Shown: piece by piece, positions 20,595-30,960 of the stretch
Layout of the letters: each line of letters starts with the position of its first letter
Position numbering within the stretch: position 1 is the first letter of the stretch
From: Aquisalimonas lutea
GTDB lineage: Bacteria > Pseudomonadota > Gammaproteobacteria > Nitrococcales > Aquisalimonadaceae
Assembly (NCBI RefSeq): GCF_030409225.1
Contig: NZ_JAUFPK010000004.1
Location: forward strand, 449,792-513,791
DNA length: 64,000 nt
Direction: 5' to 3'
The notes under the pieces: generated by a model
Told to the model about the DNA's origin: nothing
The model's database searches: none
Seen by the model: the letters and a program-made list of their open reading frames with translations, nothing else
Program-made: the position numbers and the translations under genes

Positions 20595-21908
20595 TCATTT
20601 CTTCCTCCTGCGCCACCGGGACTCCGCATCCTTCTGCCGCAGCCGCTCCATGCGGTCCCGGATCCTGTCCTCCAGGCCACGGGACAGGGGCTGGTAGAAG
20701 CGCTGCGGCGCCATGGCCTCCGGGAAGTAGTCCTCGCCCGCTGCGTAGCCGTCGGGCTCGTCGTGGGCGTAGCGGTACTCCTCGCCGTAGCCGAGCTCCT
20801 TCATCAGGCGGCTGGCGGCATTGCGCAAGTGCAGGGGAACCTCCAGGGAGCCGTGCTCCCGCGCCGCCTCCATGGCCTGGTTGAAGGCGCTGTAGACGGC
20901 GTTGCTCTTGGGCACGCTGGCCAGGTACACGATGGCGTGGGCGATGGCCAGCTCGCCTTCGGGGCTACCCAGCCGCTCCTGGGCATCCCAGGCGTTCAGG
21001 GCCATCTGCAGGCTCCGCGGCTCGGCGTTGCCGATGTCCTCCGAGGCCATGCGCACCACCCGCCGCGCCACGTACAGGGGATCGCAGCCGCCGTCGAGCA
21101 TGCGGCAGTACCAGTACAACGCGGCATTGGGGTCGGAGCCGCGCACCGCCTTGTGCAGCGCGGAGATCTGGTCGTAGAACGCATCGCCGCCCTTGTCGAA
21201 GCGGCGCAGGCCGGCCGCGGAGGCCTCCTGCAGCACGGCGCGGTCGATGACGCCGGAATCCGCCAGGTCGGCGGCGATCTCCAGCAGGGTCAGCCCGCGC
21301 CGGGCATCACCGTCGGCGAGATCCACGAGCTGCTCCAGGGCATCCGGCTCCAGCCGCAGCTGCCGGTCGCCCAGGCCGCGCTCCGGATCGGTGAGCGCCG
21401 ATTGCAGCAGCGCGCGCAGGGCGTCGGCCGTCAGCGCGCGCAGGACATAGGTGCGCACCCGCGAGAGCAGCGCGTTGTTGAGCTCGAAGGACGGGTTCTC
21501 GGTGGTCGCGCCGATGAACACCAGGGTGCCGTCCTCGACGAACGGCAGGAAGGCGTCCTGCTGGCCCTTGTTGAACCGGTGCGCCTCGTCCACGAACAGC
21601 ACCGTGGGCCGGCCCTGCTCGCGCAGCGTGCGGGCCTCGTCCACCGCCGCGCGGATGTCCTTGACGCCGCTCATCACCGCCGACAGCGTGATGAAGCGCG
21701 CGCCGCTGGCATCGGCAATCAGCCGGGCCAGCGTGGTCTTGCCCGTACCGGGCGGGCCCCAGAGCACCATGGAGTGCGGGTGCCCGGCCTCGACGCTGCG
21801 CCGCAGCGCCTTGCCCGGGGCCAGCAGGTGCTCCTGGCCCGCGAACTCGTCCAGTGACCGGGGCCGCATGCGGTCGGCCAGGGGGCGTACCGGGGCGTCA
21901 GCGGTCAA
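20595..21908 (-). CDS. rarA: Replication-associated recombination protein RarA (MgsA)
   Basis: AAA+ ATPase related to clamp-loader subunits, acting at stalled replication forks and binding SSB. The 437 residues show Walker A GPPGTGKTT (51-59), Walker B VLFVDEAHRF (about 103-112), sensor GATTENPSFELN, and the C-terminal tetramerisation domain (FDKGGDAFYDQISALHKAVRGSDPNAALYW). Order ftsK-lolA-rarA-serS is conserved in gammaproteobacteria. Its start overlaps the end of lolA by 11 bases, so the two are translationally coupled. The C terminus is a lysine/arginine-rich tail. Confidence 0.96.
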   Translation of the reverse strand: MTADAPVRPLADRMRPRSLDEFAGQEHLLAPGKALRRSVEAGHPHSMVLWGPPGTGKTTLARLIADASGARFITLSAVMSGVKDIRAAVDEARTLREQGRPTVLFVDEAHRFNKGQQDAFLPFVEDGTLVFIGATTENPSFELNNALLSRVRTYVLRALTADALRALLQSALTDPERGLGDRQLRLEPDALEQLVDLADGDARRGLTLLEIAADLADSGVIDRAVLQEASAAGLRRFDKGGDAFYDQISALHKAVRGSDPNAALYWYCRMLDGGCDPLYVARRVVRMASEDIGNAEPRSLQMALNAWDAQERLGSPEGELAIAHAIVYLASVPKSNAVYSAFNQAMEAAREHGSLEVPLHLRNAASRLMKELGYGEEYRYAHDEPDGYAAGEDYFPEAMAPQRFYQPLSRGLEDRIRDRMERLRQKDAESRWRRRKK

Positions 21909-22530
21909 GGTCCGCTCCGTTCTGCTCGATTACATCCGTATCCGCGTCCGGCTCGAAACGGAACCGGTCCGCCGCGAACTCGACCCCCGTACGCAGGTCA
22001 CGCAGCGTCAGGCGGGTCTCCTGGCCGAGCCCGTCGCGCACGACGATCTCCTCGGGCAGGCCGTCGCCCATGCGCAGCCGCGCCTCGGTGAGATTCCAGC
22101 CTTCGTCCCGCGGTGTCAGAACCAGCCAGTCGCCGTCCGTGTCCATGCGGAACTGCTCCTCCAGGGTATCCAGGCGACCGCTGAGCAGCAGGGCCGCCCC
22201 GGTTCCCAGGGTTTCCTCCAGCGGCTGCACCGTCACCTGCTGCAGGCCCGGATCATGAATCCACAGGTACTCGCCGTCGGCCACGATGCGCTGCTCGAAG
22301 GGCTCCCGGTAGAACCAGTCGAAGCGGTCCGGGCGCTGAATGGCCAGGGTTCCCCGGCTCTCCTCCAGGACCTGGCCGTCCTCGTCGCGCACCACCTGGG
22401 TAAAGCGGCCCTCGACGGTCTCGACTTCGGCGAAGTACCGCTCGAGGGCGGCGCGGGGGGTTGCCTCGCCCGGGACGGCCGCGGCGGGCACGAGAAGGAA
22501 TACGCAGGCGAGCAGAACAGTCCGGATCAT
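21898..22530 (-). CDS. lolA: Outer-membrane lipoprotein carrier protein LolA
   Basis: Periplasmic chaperone that takes lipoproteins from LolCDE to LolB. The 210 residues begin with a Sec signal peptide (MIRTVLLACVFLLVPAAAVPG, cleavage near 22), then the LolA half-barrel: AALERYFAEVETVEGRFTQ, RGTLAIQRPDRFDWFYREPFEQ, and GDGLPEEIVVRDGLGQ. Length and order are normal. It lies 90 bases after ftsK and overlaps rarA. No lolB or lolCDE gene is in the window. Confidence 0.94.
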   Translation of the reverse strand: MIRTVLLACVFLLVPAAAVPGEATPRAALERYFAEVETVEGRFTQVVRDEDGQVLEESRGTLAIQRPDRFDWFYREPFEQRIVADGEYLWIHDPGLQQVTVQPLEETLGTGAALLLSGRLDTLEEQFRMDTDGDWLVLTPRDEGWNLTEARLRMGDGLPEEIVVRDGLGQETRLTLRDLRTGVEFAADRFRFEPDADTDVIEQNGADLDR

Positions 22531-22620
22531 GGTCTCTCCCAGGGATTCGGTAACGGGGCGGGCGGCAACGACCGCTCCTTCGCAGTCGACCTCCCCGGCG
22601 CGCGGGGGTTCCGGGACGGC

Positions 22621-24939
22621 TCAGTCACGGGGCGGCGGCGGAGCCAGCACTTCCCGGGCGCCGTTGGACTGCAGCGGCCCGACGACGCCGCTGTTCTCCA
22701 TTTCTTCCACCAGGCGCGCCGCCCGGTTGTAGCCGATTTTGAGGCGCCGCTGAACCCCCGAGATGGAAGCCCGGCGGGTCTCCGTGACCACCTGGACGGC
22801 CTGATCGTAGAGCGGATCCTGCTCGCCGTCGCCGCCGCCGTCCTCGCCGGGCACGCCCGGGATCGGCGTGGTGCCGGAGGTCTCCTCCAGGATCCCGTCC
22901 ACATACTCGGGCTCGCCCAGCGAGCGCAGGTGATTGACCACGCGATGGACATCGTTGTCGGAGACGAACGCGCCGTGGACGCGGGTGGGCATGCTGCTGC
23001 CGGAAGCCAGGTAGAGCATGTCGCCATGGCCCAGCAGGGCCTCGGCGCCCATCTGGTCCAGGATGGTGCGGGAGTCCACCCGGGAGGAGACCTGGAACGC
23101 CATGCGCGTGGGGATATTGGCCTTGATCAGCCCGGTGATCACGTCCACGGACGGGCGCTGCGTGGCCAGGATCAGGTGCAGCCCGGCCGCGCGCGCCTTC
23201 TGGGCAAGGCGCGCGATGAGCTCCTCGACCTTCTTGCCCACCATCATCATCATGTCGGCGAACTCGTCCACCACCACGACGATGAACGGCAGCGGCTCCA
23301 GCTCCGGCGCTTCGGCCTGCGGGTCCTCCTCGGGCGCTTTCCACAGCGGGTCGCGCAACGGCTCGCCGTTGTCCGCGGCTTCCCGGACCTTGCGGTTGTA
23401 GCCGGTGATGTTGCGTACCCCGAGGGCCGCCATCAGGCGGTAGCGGCGCTCCATCTCGCCTACGCACCAGCGCAGCGCGTTGGCCGCCTCCTTCATGTCC
23501 GTGACCACCGGCGCCAGCAGATGCGGGATGCCGTCATAGATGGACAGCTCCAGCATCTTCGGATCCACCATGATCAGCCGCACGTCTTCCGGCCGGTTCT
23601 TGTACAGCAGGCTCAGGATCATGCCGTTGACGCCCACCGACTTGCCGGAGCCGGTGGTGCCGGCCACCAGCAGGTGCGGCATCTTGCCCAGATCCACCAC
23701 CACCGGCTCGCCGCCGATGTCCTTGCCCAGCGCCATGGACAGGGGCGACTGCGCCTTCTCCCAGACCTCCGCGCGCACGATCTCGCTGAACGCGATCACC
23801 TGGCGGTGCTCGTTGGGGATCTCCAGGCCCACCACGGACTTGCCGGGGATGACCTCCACCACCCGCACGCTGACCACCGACAGCGCCCGGGCAAGATCCT
23901 TGGCCAGGTTACTGATCTGGCTGACTTTCACACCCGCCGCCGGCTGCGCCTCGAAGCGCGTGATCACCGGCCCGGGGTGGACGGCGACCACCTCCACCTC
24001 GACGCCGAAGTCGGCCAGCTTCTTCTCCAGCTGGCGGGACATGGCCTCCAGGGACTCCTTGGAGTAGCCGCCCTTGTGCTCCGGCGGCTGATCCAGCAGC
24101 GACACCGGCGGCAGCCCGTCGCCGGTGGGCTCGGCATGGAACAGCGGCATCTGCTTTTCCCGGTCCGCCTTCTTGCCGGGCTTGGGCGCGGGCTTGCTGG
24201 GCTCGATCTGCGGCGTCTTGCGCGTCCTGTTCTTCTCCTTCTCCCGGGTGACCACCGCCCGGCGCGCCTTGCGCGCCCGGCGTCCCGCCCAGCCATCCCG
24301 GACCCAGGTTACCGCGCGCCCGGCGGCGCGCCCGGCCGCCAGGCACAGCTGCCCGATCAGGTCCATGAGGCTGAGCCACGACAGGCCCGTGAACAGCGTG
24401 ACGCTGGCCAGGAACACCGCCAGCAGCAGCAGCGTCGCCCCCAGGAAGCTGAACGCAGGCTCCAGGGCCGTGCCGATGACGTCGCCCAGGATGCCGCCGG
24501 AGTGCAGCGGCACGGTCTGGGGGACCGCCTCCACGTGCAGCGTGGCCAGGCCGGCCCCGGAGGCGAGCGTGAAAACGAAGCCGACAAAGCGCAGGCCGAA
24601 CACGCCCCAGTGAAAGGCACCGTCGCGCCGCTGCCAGCGCCAGGCCAGCCAGCCGGAGAACGCGATCATCACCGGGAACAGGAAGGCCAGATAGCCGAAC
24701 AGATACAGGAACAGGTCGGCGAGCCAGGCCCCGACCACGCCGCCGGCGTTGTCCACCGGACCGCCGCTGCCGCTGAAGCTCCAGCCCGGATCGTTGGGGT
24801 GATAGGTCACCAGCGCGACCACCATGTAGATGGCCACCGCCAGCAGCAGGAACAGCGACGCCTCCCGCAGGCCCCGGCCTACGTGATGACCCAGCGGTGA
24901 AGGAAGCTTGCTCTCTTGTGAGGAACCGGAACCTGCCAC
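22621..24939 (-). CDS. ftsK: DNA translocase FtsK
   Basis: Septal DNA pump that clears chromosome termini and activates XerCD at dif. The 772 residues contain four N-terminal membrane segments (about 28-48, 70-100, 112-135, 160-190), a short basic and proline-rich linker, the RecA-like motor with Walker A GTTGSGKS (427-434) and Walker [10 protein letters not shown], and a C-terminal gamma winged helix (about 700-765) that reads KOPS sites. The linker is far shorter than in E. coli (1,329 residues) and like that of Pseudomonas. The start is a GTG at 24937-24939 with AGGCAGG upstream; no in-frame ATG fits. Confidence 0.95.
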   Translation of the reverse strand: MAGSGSSQESKLPSPLGHHVGRGLREASLFLLLAVAIYMVVALVTYHPNDPGWSFSGSGGPVDNAGGVVGAWLADLFLYLFGYLAFLFPVMIAFSGWLAWRWQRRDGAFHWGVFGLRFVGFVFTLASGAGLATLHVEAVPQTVPLHSGGILGDVIGTALEPAFSFLGATLLLLAVFLASVTLFTGLSWLSLMDLIGQLCLAAGRAAGRAVTWVRDGWAGRRARKARRAVVTREKEKNRTRKTPQIEPSKPAPKPGKKADREKQMPLFHAEPTGDGLPPVSLLDQPPEHKGGYSKESLEAMSRQLEKKLADFGVEVEVVAVHPGPVITRFEAQPAAGVKVSQISNLAKDLARALSVVSVRVVEVIPGKSVVGLEIPNEHRQVIAFSEIVRAEVWEKAQSPLSMALGKDIGGEPVVVDLGKMPHLLVAGTTGSGKSVGVNGMILSLLYKNRPEDVRLIMVDPKMLELSIYDGIPHLLAPVVTDMKEAANALRWCVGEMERRYRLMAALGVRNITGYNRKVREAADNGEPLRDPLWKAPEEDPQAEAPELEPLPFIVVVVDEFADMMMMVGKKVEELIARLAQKARAAGLHLILATQRPSVDVITGLIKANIPTRMAFQVSSRVDSRTILDQMGAEALLGHGDMLYLASGSSMPTRVHGAFVSDNDVHRVVNHLRSLGEPEYVDGILEETSGTTPIPGVPGEDGGGDGEQDPLYDQAVQVVTETRRASISGVQRRLKIGYNRAARLVEEMENSGVVGPLQSNGAREVLAPPPPRD

Positions 24940-25214
24940 GGCGAATCGGCCTGCCTGTTATGTGCATCCATGACGACGACCGGCGAACGGCATGGTCGCC
25001 CGGGGTTCAAATGATCACGTACGACATGAAATGTCGACGACAACTTACTATATCAGAAAAGGTTTGCAACGGGTCCGCCGTCCTGTGCCGTCGTTCTTCC
25101 CTGCCCTGCGACTCCGCTGCACAGTGTACCGGATCACGGCGGGCCTGACTGCCTGTCGCCATCCGCCGACCGCTGCGCTCGACACCGGCTCCCGGCGCGC
25201 CCTACCATCCCCGC
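24940..25214. promoter_or_regulatory. ftsK / COG3146 divergent intergenic region with dyad
   Basis: This non-coding stretch separates two divergent genes and is AT-rich between about 25010 and 25070. CGACAT (25022-25027) and ATGTCG (25031-25036) form a perfect 15-base dyad around GAA, a possible operator. TATATCAG near 25050 may serve as a -10 region on either strand. No known regulator motif was recognised. Confidence 0.35.
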
Positions 25215-26354
25215 ATGGACGCAGCCGTGGTCACCGACCTGAACACCCTCTCCCCCGCGGAATGGAACGCCCTGCCCGAGACGGACAATCCGTTCCTGCG
25301 TCACGAGTTCCTCGCCGGCCTGGAGGCCGAAGGCTGCGTCAGCCCGGAGCTCGGCTGGCAGCCCTATCACCTGGTATTCCGGGATGACCGGGGCATCGCC
25401 GCCGCCATGCCGGGCTACCTCAAGGGCCATTCCTGGGGGGAGTTCGTATTCGACTGGGCCTGGGCGGATGCCTACGAGCGCAACGGCCTCGCCTACTACC
25501 CCAAGCTCGTCCACGCGGTGCCCTATACGCCCGCGACCGGGCCCCGCGTCCTCGTGCGCCCCGATGTTGCCCGGACCCGGGCGATCGCCGCCGCGGTGGC
25601 CGCCTCCAGGGAGCTGGTCGCGCGCCAGGGGCTGTCCTCGGCCCACTGGCTGTTCCCCGAGCCGGAGGAGGCCGAGGCCCTGGCCGCGGAGGACCTGCTG
25701 TGCCGGACGGGGTGCCAGTTCCACTGGCACAACGATCCCGGCTACCGCGACTTCGAGGATTTCCTCGACCGGCTGACGTCGAAGCGGCGCAAGAGCATCC
25801 GCCGCGAGCGCCGGCAGGTCCGCGACGCCGGCGTCGAGCTTCATGTCCGCCCGGGCCAGAGCATCCCCGCGGAGGACTGGCGCGTCTTTCACCAGCTCTA
25901 CACACAAACCTTTGAGGAACATGGTAATCTGCCCGTGCTGACACCCGGGTTCTTCAGCCATTGCGGGCGAACCCTCGGCGATCGCGTCATCATGGTGCAG
26001 GCACGCAGGCAAGGGGCGCTCATCGCCGGCGCGCTGCTGTTCCGCAGCGGCGATGCGCTATTCGGCCGCTACTGGGGCAGCTTCGAGGCCATCCCGGGCC
26101 TGCATTTCGAGACCTGCTACTACCAGGGCATCGCGTACTGTATCGATCAGGGAATCCAGCGATTCGAACCCGGTGCCCAGGGCGAGCACAAGATCAGCCG
26201 GGGTTTCCTGCCCACGGCGACCCACTCCCGCCACTGGATCGCCGACGGCCGCTTCCGCGCCGCGATCGCCGATTTCCTGGGGCGGGAAACGCCCATGGTG
26301 GAACGCTATATTCAGGACATGGGGCGCCACAGCCCCTACAAGACGGATCCATGA
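25215..26354 (+). CDS. FemAB-like acyltransferase (COG3146 / DUF482)
   Basis: A 379-residue protein of the COG3146 family, a GNAT-fold relative of FemAB peptidyl- and aminoacyltransferases. Family blocks: NPFLRHEFLAGLEAEGCVSPELGW at the start, YLKGHSWGEFVFDWAWADAYER, HWHNDPGYRDFEDFLDRLTSKRRKSIRRERR, and FEPGAQGEHKISRGFLPT near the end. No signal peptide. The reaction is unknown; acyl or aminoacyl transfer is a family guess. It stands directly before aat and bpt, two aminoacyl-tRNA-protein transferases with the same fold, which may be meaningful or only conserved synteny. Confidence 0.85.
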   Translation: MDAAVVTDLNTLSPAEWNALPETDNPFLRHEFLAGLEAEGCVSPELGWQPYHLVFRDDRGIAAAMPGYLKGHSWGEFVFDWAWADAYERNGLAYYPKLVHAVPYTPATGPRVLVRPDVARTRAIAAAVAASRELVARQGLSSAHWLFPEPEEAEALAAEDLLCRTGCQFHWHNDPGYRDFEDFLDRLTSKRRKSIRRERRQVRDAGVELHVRPGQSIPAEDWRVFHQLYTQTFEEHGNLPVLTPGFFSHCGRTLGDRVIMVQARRQGALIAGALLFRSGDALFGRYWGSFEAIPGLHFETCYYQGIAYCIDQGIQRFEPGAQGEHKISRGFLPTATHSRHWIADGRFRAAIADFLGRETPMVERYIQDMGRHSPYKTDP

Positions 26355-26386
26355 AGCGCGTCCAGCGCGCTCCGAGGTAACGAGGC

Positions 26387-27115
26387 ATGCAACGCCGGAT
26401 TCACTGGCTGGACGACCGCGATGAAACCCTCTTTCCACCGCCGGAACAGGCGCTGACGCAGCCCAACGGCCTGGTCGCCATCGGCGGTACGCTGTCGGAG
26501 CGGCGGCTGCTTGCCGCCTACCGGCGCGGCATCTTCCCGTGGTACGAGGAGGACCAGCCCGTCCTCTGGTGGTCCCCCGACCCCCGCGGGGTCCTGTTTC
26601 CGGCGTCGCTCCGGGTGCCCCGCAGCCTGCGCAAGCGGATCCGCAACAGCGGCTTCCACGTCACCATGGACACGGCGTTCGAGGACGTCATCACCGCGTG
26701 CGCCGCCCCTCGCGGGCGCGAGGCCGGCACCTGGATCACCAAGGACATGCACGACGCCTACTGCCACCTGCACGACCGCGGGCTCGCGCACTCGGTGGAG
26801 ATCCGGCATCACTTCCGGCTCGTGGGCGGCCTGTACGGCGTCTCCCTGGGGCGGGCCTTTTTCGGCGAGTCGATGTTCAGCCGTGAGCCGGACGCCTCCA
26901 AGATCGCCCTGGTCTACCTCACCCGCCAGCTCCAGCGGTGGGGGTTCCACTTTCTTGACTGCCAGATCCTGTCGCCGCACCTACAGGGCATGGGTGCCGA
27001 GGAGCGCCCGCGCAGCCGCTTTCTCGCCGATCTCGATGCGGCCCTGCAGGCCGCTGATCTCGCCGGCCCCTGGCAGTTCGATGCCGATTTTTCACCACTG
27101 GAGCCTTCGGCATGA
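26387..27115 (+). CDS. aat: Leucyl/phenylalanyl-tRNA-protein transferase
   Basis: Adds Leu or Phe from charged tRNA to proteins with N-terminal Lys or Arg, making them ClpS/ClpAP substrates. The 242 residues have family motifs FPPPEQALTQPNGLVAIGG, RRGIFPWYEEDQPVLWWSPDPRGVL, HSVEIRHHFRLVGGLYGVSLGRAFFGESMFS and FLDCQILSPHLQGMGA. Cytoplasmic. The stop overlaps the bpt start (ATGA, 4 bases), so the two transferases are translationally coupled. CGAGG lies 6-10 bases before the ATG. Confidence 0.96.
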   Translation: MQRRIHWLDDRDETLFPPPEQALTQPNGLVAIGGTLSERRLLAAYRRGIFPWYEEDQPVLWWSPDPRGVLFPASLRVPRSLRKRIRNSGFHVTMDTAFEDVITACAAPRGREAGTWITKDMHDAYCHLHDRGLAHSVEIRHHFRLVGGLYGVSLGRAFFGESMFSREPDASKIALVYLTRQLQRWGFHFLDCQILSPHLQGMGAEERPRSRFLADLDAALQAADLAGPWQFDADFSPLEPSA

Positions 27116-27840
27116 ACCAGGCAAGCGAGGCACGGCGTCTCTGGCTCTTCGCCACCGGCACCCACGAGTGCGCCTACCTGCCGGAGCGCACCGCGCGGAC
27201 CCTGTTCGTCGATCCCCACACGCCCCTGCACAACGACGACTACAGTCAGCTGATCCGGCGCGGCATGCGGCGCAGCGGCCCGTATGTCTACACGCCGGGG
27301 TGCCCGGCCTGCACGGCGTGCCAGTCCCTGCGGATTCCCGTGCACGACTTCGCGCCCCGTCGGCGGCAGCGCCGCTGCTGGCGGCACAACACCGACCTGA
27401 CCGTACGCATCCTGCCGCCGCGGTATCACGAGGAGCACTTCGCCCTGTACCGGCGCTACCTGCAGGCACGTCACCCGGGCGGAGGCATGGATGACCACGA
27501 CCCGGACAGCTACATGGAGTTCCTGGCCGCCCCGTGGTCCGATACGCGCTTCGTGGAATGGCGCCTGGGGTCGGAGCTGCTGGCCGTGGCCGTCATCGAC
27601 CGGGTGGCCGACGGGCTGTCCGCCGTGTACACCTTCTTCGACCCCGAGGCGAAACGTCGCGGCCTTGGTACCTACGCCATTTTGTGGCAGATTGATGCGG
27701 CTCGGCGGTGGGGCCTTGACTATCTGTACCTGGGATACTGGATCGCGGAGTGTTCCAGCATGCGCTACAAGGCCGACTTCCGGCCCTGCGAGGTCTACCG
27801 CGACGGCGACTGGCAGCCGCTGACGCAGACCCCGGAGTGA
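27112..27840 (+). CDS. bpt: Aspartate/glutamate leucyltransferase Bpt
   Basis: Transfers Leu from Leu-tRNA to proteins with N-terminal Asp or Glu, the second arm of the bacterial N-degron pathway. The 242 residues contain the ATE/Bpt N-terminal cysteine cluster ([14 protein letters not shown], about 64-77) with the paired upstream CAYLP, and the C-terminal GNAT core: [35 protein letters not shown] and [17 protein letters not shown]. It overlaps aat by four bases and precedes infA by 131 bases. Confidence 0.95.
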   Translation: MNQASEARRLWLFATGTHECAYLPERTARTLFVDPHTPLHNDDYSQLIRRGMRRSGPYVYTPGCPACTACQSLRIPVHDFAPRRRQRRCWRHNTDLTVRILPPRYHEEHFALYRRYLQARHPGGGMDDHDPDSYMEFLAAPWSDTRFVEWRLGSELLAVAVIDRVADGLSAVYTFFDPEAKRRGLGTYAILWQIDAARRWGLDYLYLGYWIAECSSMRYKADFRPCEVYRDGDWQPLTQTPE

Positions 27841-27971
27841 CGCACGCCTGCCTGCAGGGCCTGGGTGGTATCCTTGCAGATTCGATCGGTCACCCCCATA
27901 CACGGACACCCGAACCGGGTAAGCTACCCGCTGCCACAGAGCAACCGAATCCTGAAGGAGAGCATAACTGC

Positions 27972-28190
27972 ATGGCGAAAGATGATCACATCAAGATGCA
28001 GGGGCGCGTCATCGACACCCTGCCGAACACCATGTTCCGCGTCGAGCTGGAGAACGGGCACGTGGTAACGGCCCACATTTCCGGCAAGATGCGCAAGCAC
28101 TACATCCGCATTCTCACCGGCGACACGGTGACCGTGGAGCTCACTCCCTACGATCTCAGCAAGGGGCGGATCACCTACCGCGCCCGTTAG
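27972..28190 (+). CDS. infA: Translation initiation factor IF-1
   Basis: A 72-residue OB-fold protein that binds the ribosomal A site with IF-2 and IF-3. It starts [20 protein letters not shown] and ends [11 protein letters not shown], close to E. coli IF-1 over its full length. The ATG at 27972 has AAGGAG (27955-27960) as ribosome site, 11 bases upstream. The order aat-bpt-infA facing clpA is conserved in many gammaproteobacteria. Confidence 0.98.
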   Translation: MAKDDHIKMQGRVIDTLPNTMFRVELENGHVVTAHISGKMRKHYIRILTGDTVTVELTPYDLSKGRITYRAR

Positions 28191-28230
28191 TCCCTCGACC
28201 TTCCGCCTGTTTCCGCCGCAGCGCAGCGAG

Positions 28231-28263
28231 CCGCTGGGCGCCCCCGTGGAGGGCGCCCAGCGG
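28231..28263. terminator. Two-way hairpin between infA and clpA
   Basis: A perfect 13-bp stem (CCGCTGGGCGCCC at 28231-28243 and GGGCGCCCAGCGG at 28251-28263) closes a 7-base loop in the 78-base gap between the convergent infA and clpA genes. There is no T-run on either side, but position and strength make it the probable transcription end for both. Confidence 0.6.
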
Positions 28264-28268
28264 CGGCG

Positions 28269-30551
28269 TCAGTCGGTCACGGTCTCGCGGTCCCCGGCGC
28301 CTTCGAAGTCGAAGTCCAGCTCCTCGCCGTCGGCCCGGATAATGACCTCGCCGCCCCCGGACAGCCGGCCGAACAGCAGCTCCTCCGCCAGGGGCTTGCG
28401 GATCCGGTCCTGGATCAGGCGGCTCATGGGCCGGGCGCCCATCTGCGGGTCGTAGCCCCGCTCGGCCAGCCAGTCCCGCGCCGTCTCGTCCACGCGCAGG
28501 GTGACGTTCTTCTCGGCCAGCTGGGCCGCGAGCTCGTCCACGAACTTGTCCACGACCCGCCGGATGGTGTCGTTGTCCAGGGACTGGAACTGGATGATGG
28601 CATCCAGCCGGTTGCGGAACTCCGGTGTGAACGACTTGCGCACCGTCTCCAGGCCGTCCGTGGAGTGGTCCTGCGGCGTGAAGCCGATGGACCGGCGGCT
28701 CATCTCCTCGGCACCGGCGTTGGTGGTCATCACCAGGATGACATTGCGGAAGTCCGCGTGCCGGCCGTTGTTGTCGGTCAGCGTGCCGTGGTCCATGACC
28801 TGCAGGAGCAGGTTGAACACGTCCGGATGGGCCTTCTCGATCTCGTCGAGCAGGACCACGGAATACGGGTGCTTGATCACCTCCTCGGTGAGCAGTCCGC
28901 CCTGGTCATAGCCCACGTACCCCGGAGGCGCACCGATCAGCCGCGAGACCGTGTGCCGCTCCATGTACTCGGACATGTCGAAGCGGATCAGCTCCACGCC
29001 CAGCAACCGGGCCAGCTGCCGCGTGACCTCGGTCTTGCCGACCCCGGTGGGCCCGGCGAACAGGAATGAGCCCGTGGGCTTCTCCCCGGAGGCCAGGCCG
29101 GCACGGGACATCTTGATGGTCGAGGCCAGCGACGTGATGGCCTCCTCCTGGCCGAAGATGGCCGCCTTGAGGTCCGGCTCCAGGGTCTCCAGGACCTTCA
29201 TGTCCGAGGTCGACACCCGCTTCGGCGGGATGCGGGCCATGCTGGAGACCACCTGCTCGATATCCAGCACACCGATGCTCTTCTTCTGCTTGGACGGCGG
29301 CATCAGCCGCAGCCGCGCACCGGCCTCGTCGATGACGTCGATGGCCTTGTCCGGCAGCCTCCGGTCGGTCATGTGCTTGCTGGACAGCTCCGCGGCCGAG
29401 CGCAGCGCCCGGTCGCTGTAGCGCACGCCGTGATGCTCCTCGAAGCGCGTCTTCAGCCCGCGCAGGATGCGGAACGTATCCTCCACCGTGGGCTCGGTCA
29501 CGTCGATCTTCTGGAAGCGGCGCGCCAGGGCGCGGTCCTTCTCGAAGATGCCCCGGTACTCCTGGTAGGTCGTCGACCCGATGCACTTGAGCTCACCGCT
29601 GGCCAGCATGGGCTTGAGCAGGTTGCTCGCGTCCATGACGCCGCCCGAGGCCGAGCCCGCGCCGATGACCGTGTGGATCTCGTCGATGAACAGCACCGCG
29701 CCCTGGGTCTTCTCCAGCTGCTTGAGCAGGCCCTTGAGCCGCTTCTCGAAGTCACCACGGTACTTGGTGCCGGCCACCAGCGCGCCCATGTCCAGCGAAT
29801 AGATGGTGCTCTTCTTGAGCACGTCCGGCACCTGCCCGTCGACGATGAGCTTCGCCAGCCCCTCGGCGATGGCGGTCTTGCCGACCCCGGCCTCGCCCAC
29901 GAACAGGGGGTTGTTCTTGCGCCGGCGGCACAGTACCTGCACCGTGCGGTCGATCTCCTGCCGGCGGCCGATCAGCGGGTCGATCCGCCCGCTGCGCGCC
30001 TTCTCGTTGAGGTTGGTGGCAAAACTCTCCAGAGGCGACTTGCTGCCGGATTCCACCGCGCCCTCTTCCTCGGCTTCGGAGCTGCCCGGGTCGTTGCTGC
30101 TGTGCTCCTGGTCCCCCGAGACCTTGGAGATACCGTGGGAGACGTAGTTGACCACGTCCAGGCGCGTAATGCTCTGCTTGTGCAGGAAATAGACGGACTG
30201 GGACTCCTGCTCGCTGAAGATCGCCACCAGCACGTTGGCGCCGGTGACTTCCTTGATGCCCGCCGACTGCACGTGCAGGATCGCCCGCTGCAGCACCCGC
30301 TGGAAGCCCAGCGTCGGCTGTGTCTCGCGGGAGTCGTTCGGCGGCAGCAGCGGCGTGGTCTCGTCCAGGAACGATTCCAGATCCTTCTTCAGCCCCTCGA
30401 GATTGGCACCGCAGGCCCGCAATACGTTGACCGCGGTGGGGTTGTCCGTGAGCGCCAGCAGCAGGTGCTCGACGGTGAGGAACTCATGCCGCTTTTCCCG
30501 CGCCTCCTTGAACGCGAGATTCAGAGTGAACTCAAGTTCTTTGCTCAGCAT
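28269..30551 (-). CDS. clpA: ATP-dependent Clp protease ATPase subunit ClpA
   Basis: Hexameric unfoldase that feeds proteins to ClpP; with ClpS it degrades N-degron substrates. The 760 residues hold the N-terminal Clp repeat domain ([34 protein letters not shown]), an acidic linker (about 147-170), and two AAA+ domains with Walker A GEAGVGKT (219-226) and GPTGVGKT (near 500). An IGFTP-type ClpP-binding loop is present as SIGFTPQD (about 625). It follows clpS by 85 bases. Its substrates made by Aat and Bpt are encoded next door on the other strand. Confidence 0.97.
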   Translation of the reverse strand: MLSKELEFTLNLAFKEAREKRHEFLTVEHLLLALTDNPTAVNVLRACGANLEGLKKDLESFLDETTPLLPPNDSRETQPTLGFQRVLQRAILHVQSAGIKEVTGANVLVAIFSEQESQSVYFLHKQSITRLDVVNYVSHGISKVSGDQEHSSNDPGSSEAEEEGAVESGSKSPLESFATNLNEKARSGRIDPLIGRRQEIDRTVQVLCRRRKNNPLFVGEAGVGKTAIAEGLAKLIVDGQVPDVLKKSTIYSLDMGALVAGTKYRGDFEKRLKGLLKQLEKTQGAVLFIDEIHTVIGAGSASGGVMDASNLLKPMLASGELKCIGSTTYQEYRGIFEKDRALARRFQKIDVTEPTVEDTFRILRGLKTRFEEHHGVRYSDRALRSAAELSSKHMTDRRLPDKAIDVIDEAGARLRLMPPSKQKKSIGVLDIEQVVSSMARIPPKRVSTSDMKVLETLEPDLKAAIFGQEEAITSLASTIKMSRAGLASGEKPTGSFLFAGPTGVGKTEVTRQLARLLGVELIRFDMSEYMERHTVSRLIGAPPGYVGYDQGGLLTEEVIKHPYSVVLLDEIEKAHPDVFNLLLQVMDHGTLTDNNGRHADFRNVILVMTTNAGAEEMSRRSIGFTPQDHSTDGLETVRKSFTPEFRNRLDAIIQFQSLDNDTIRRVVDKFVDELAAQLAEKNVTLRVDETARDWLAERGYDPQMGARPMSRLIQDRIRKPLAEELLFGRLSGGGEVIIRADGEELDFDFEGAGDRETVTD

Positions 30552-30636
30552 GGGTACTCACCTCTCATGATGCCTAAGCGAAAGCGCGCTCGCTGTTGTG
30601 GACTGGCGCCGGCCCCGCGGAGTTCCCCGGGCCCCG

Positions 30637-30960
30637 TCAGGCTTCCTCCATGGTACACAGGAGCGGGTGACTGTGTTCCCGGGCGTAGTCATTGACCTGC
30701 TCCACCTTGGTCTCGGCGACGTCCCGGCTGAACACGCCGCAGATCCCGCTGCCCTTGGTATGCACCTGCAGCATGACCTGCGTGGCCCGGGAGCGGTCCA
30801 TGTTGAAGAATGTCTCCAGGACGTCCACCACGAACTCCATGGGCGTGTAGTCGTCGTTGAGCAGCACGACCCGGTACATGGGCGGCTGCTTGAGGCGCGG
30901 TTTCGCCTCCTCGACCGAGACCCCGTCATCACCCTGTTGATCACGACGCTCGTCATTCAT
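30637..30960 (-). CDS. clpS: Clp protease adaptor protein ClpS
   Basis: Adaptor of 107 residues that binds N-terminal Leu, Phe, Trp or Tyr and hands the protein to ClpA. The flexible N terminus is followed by the core with [20 protein letters not shown] (the NDD residues line the N-degron pocket), MQVHTKG-like [15 protein letters not shown] and [15 protein letters not shown]. The ATG at 30958-30960 gives the usual length; an in-frame ATG at 30978 is possible. No strong ribosome site is seen for either. clpS and clpA form one transcription unit. Confidence 0.95.
   Translation of the reverse strand: MNDERRDQQGDDGVSVEEAKPRLKQPPMYRVVLLNDDYTPMEFVVDVLETFFNMDRSRATQVMLQVHTKGSGICGVFSRDVAETKVEQVNDYAREHSHPLLCTMEEA

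Noticed and set aside
21451-24900. 1,149-codon open frame on plus
   Set aside because: Antisense to rarA, lolA and ftsK; a GC-skewed third-position shadow.
26155-26175. GATTCGAACC resembling a reversed tRNA T-arm
   Set aside because: It lies inside the conserved FEPGAQGEHK coding block of the COG3146 gene; no acceptor or anticodon stem can be drawn around it.
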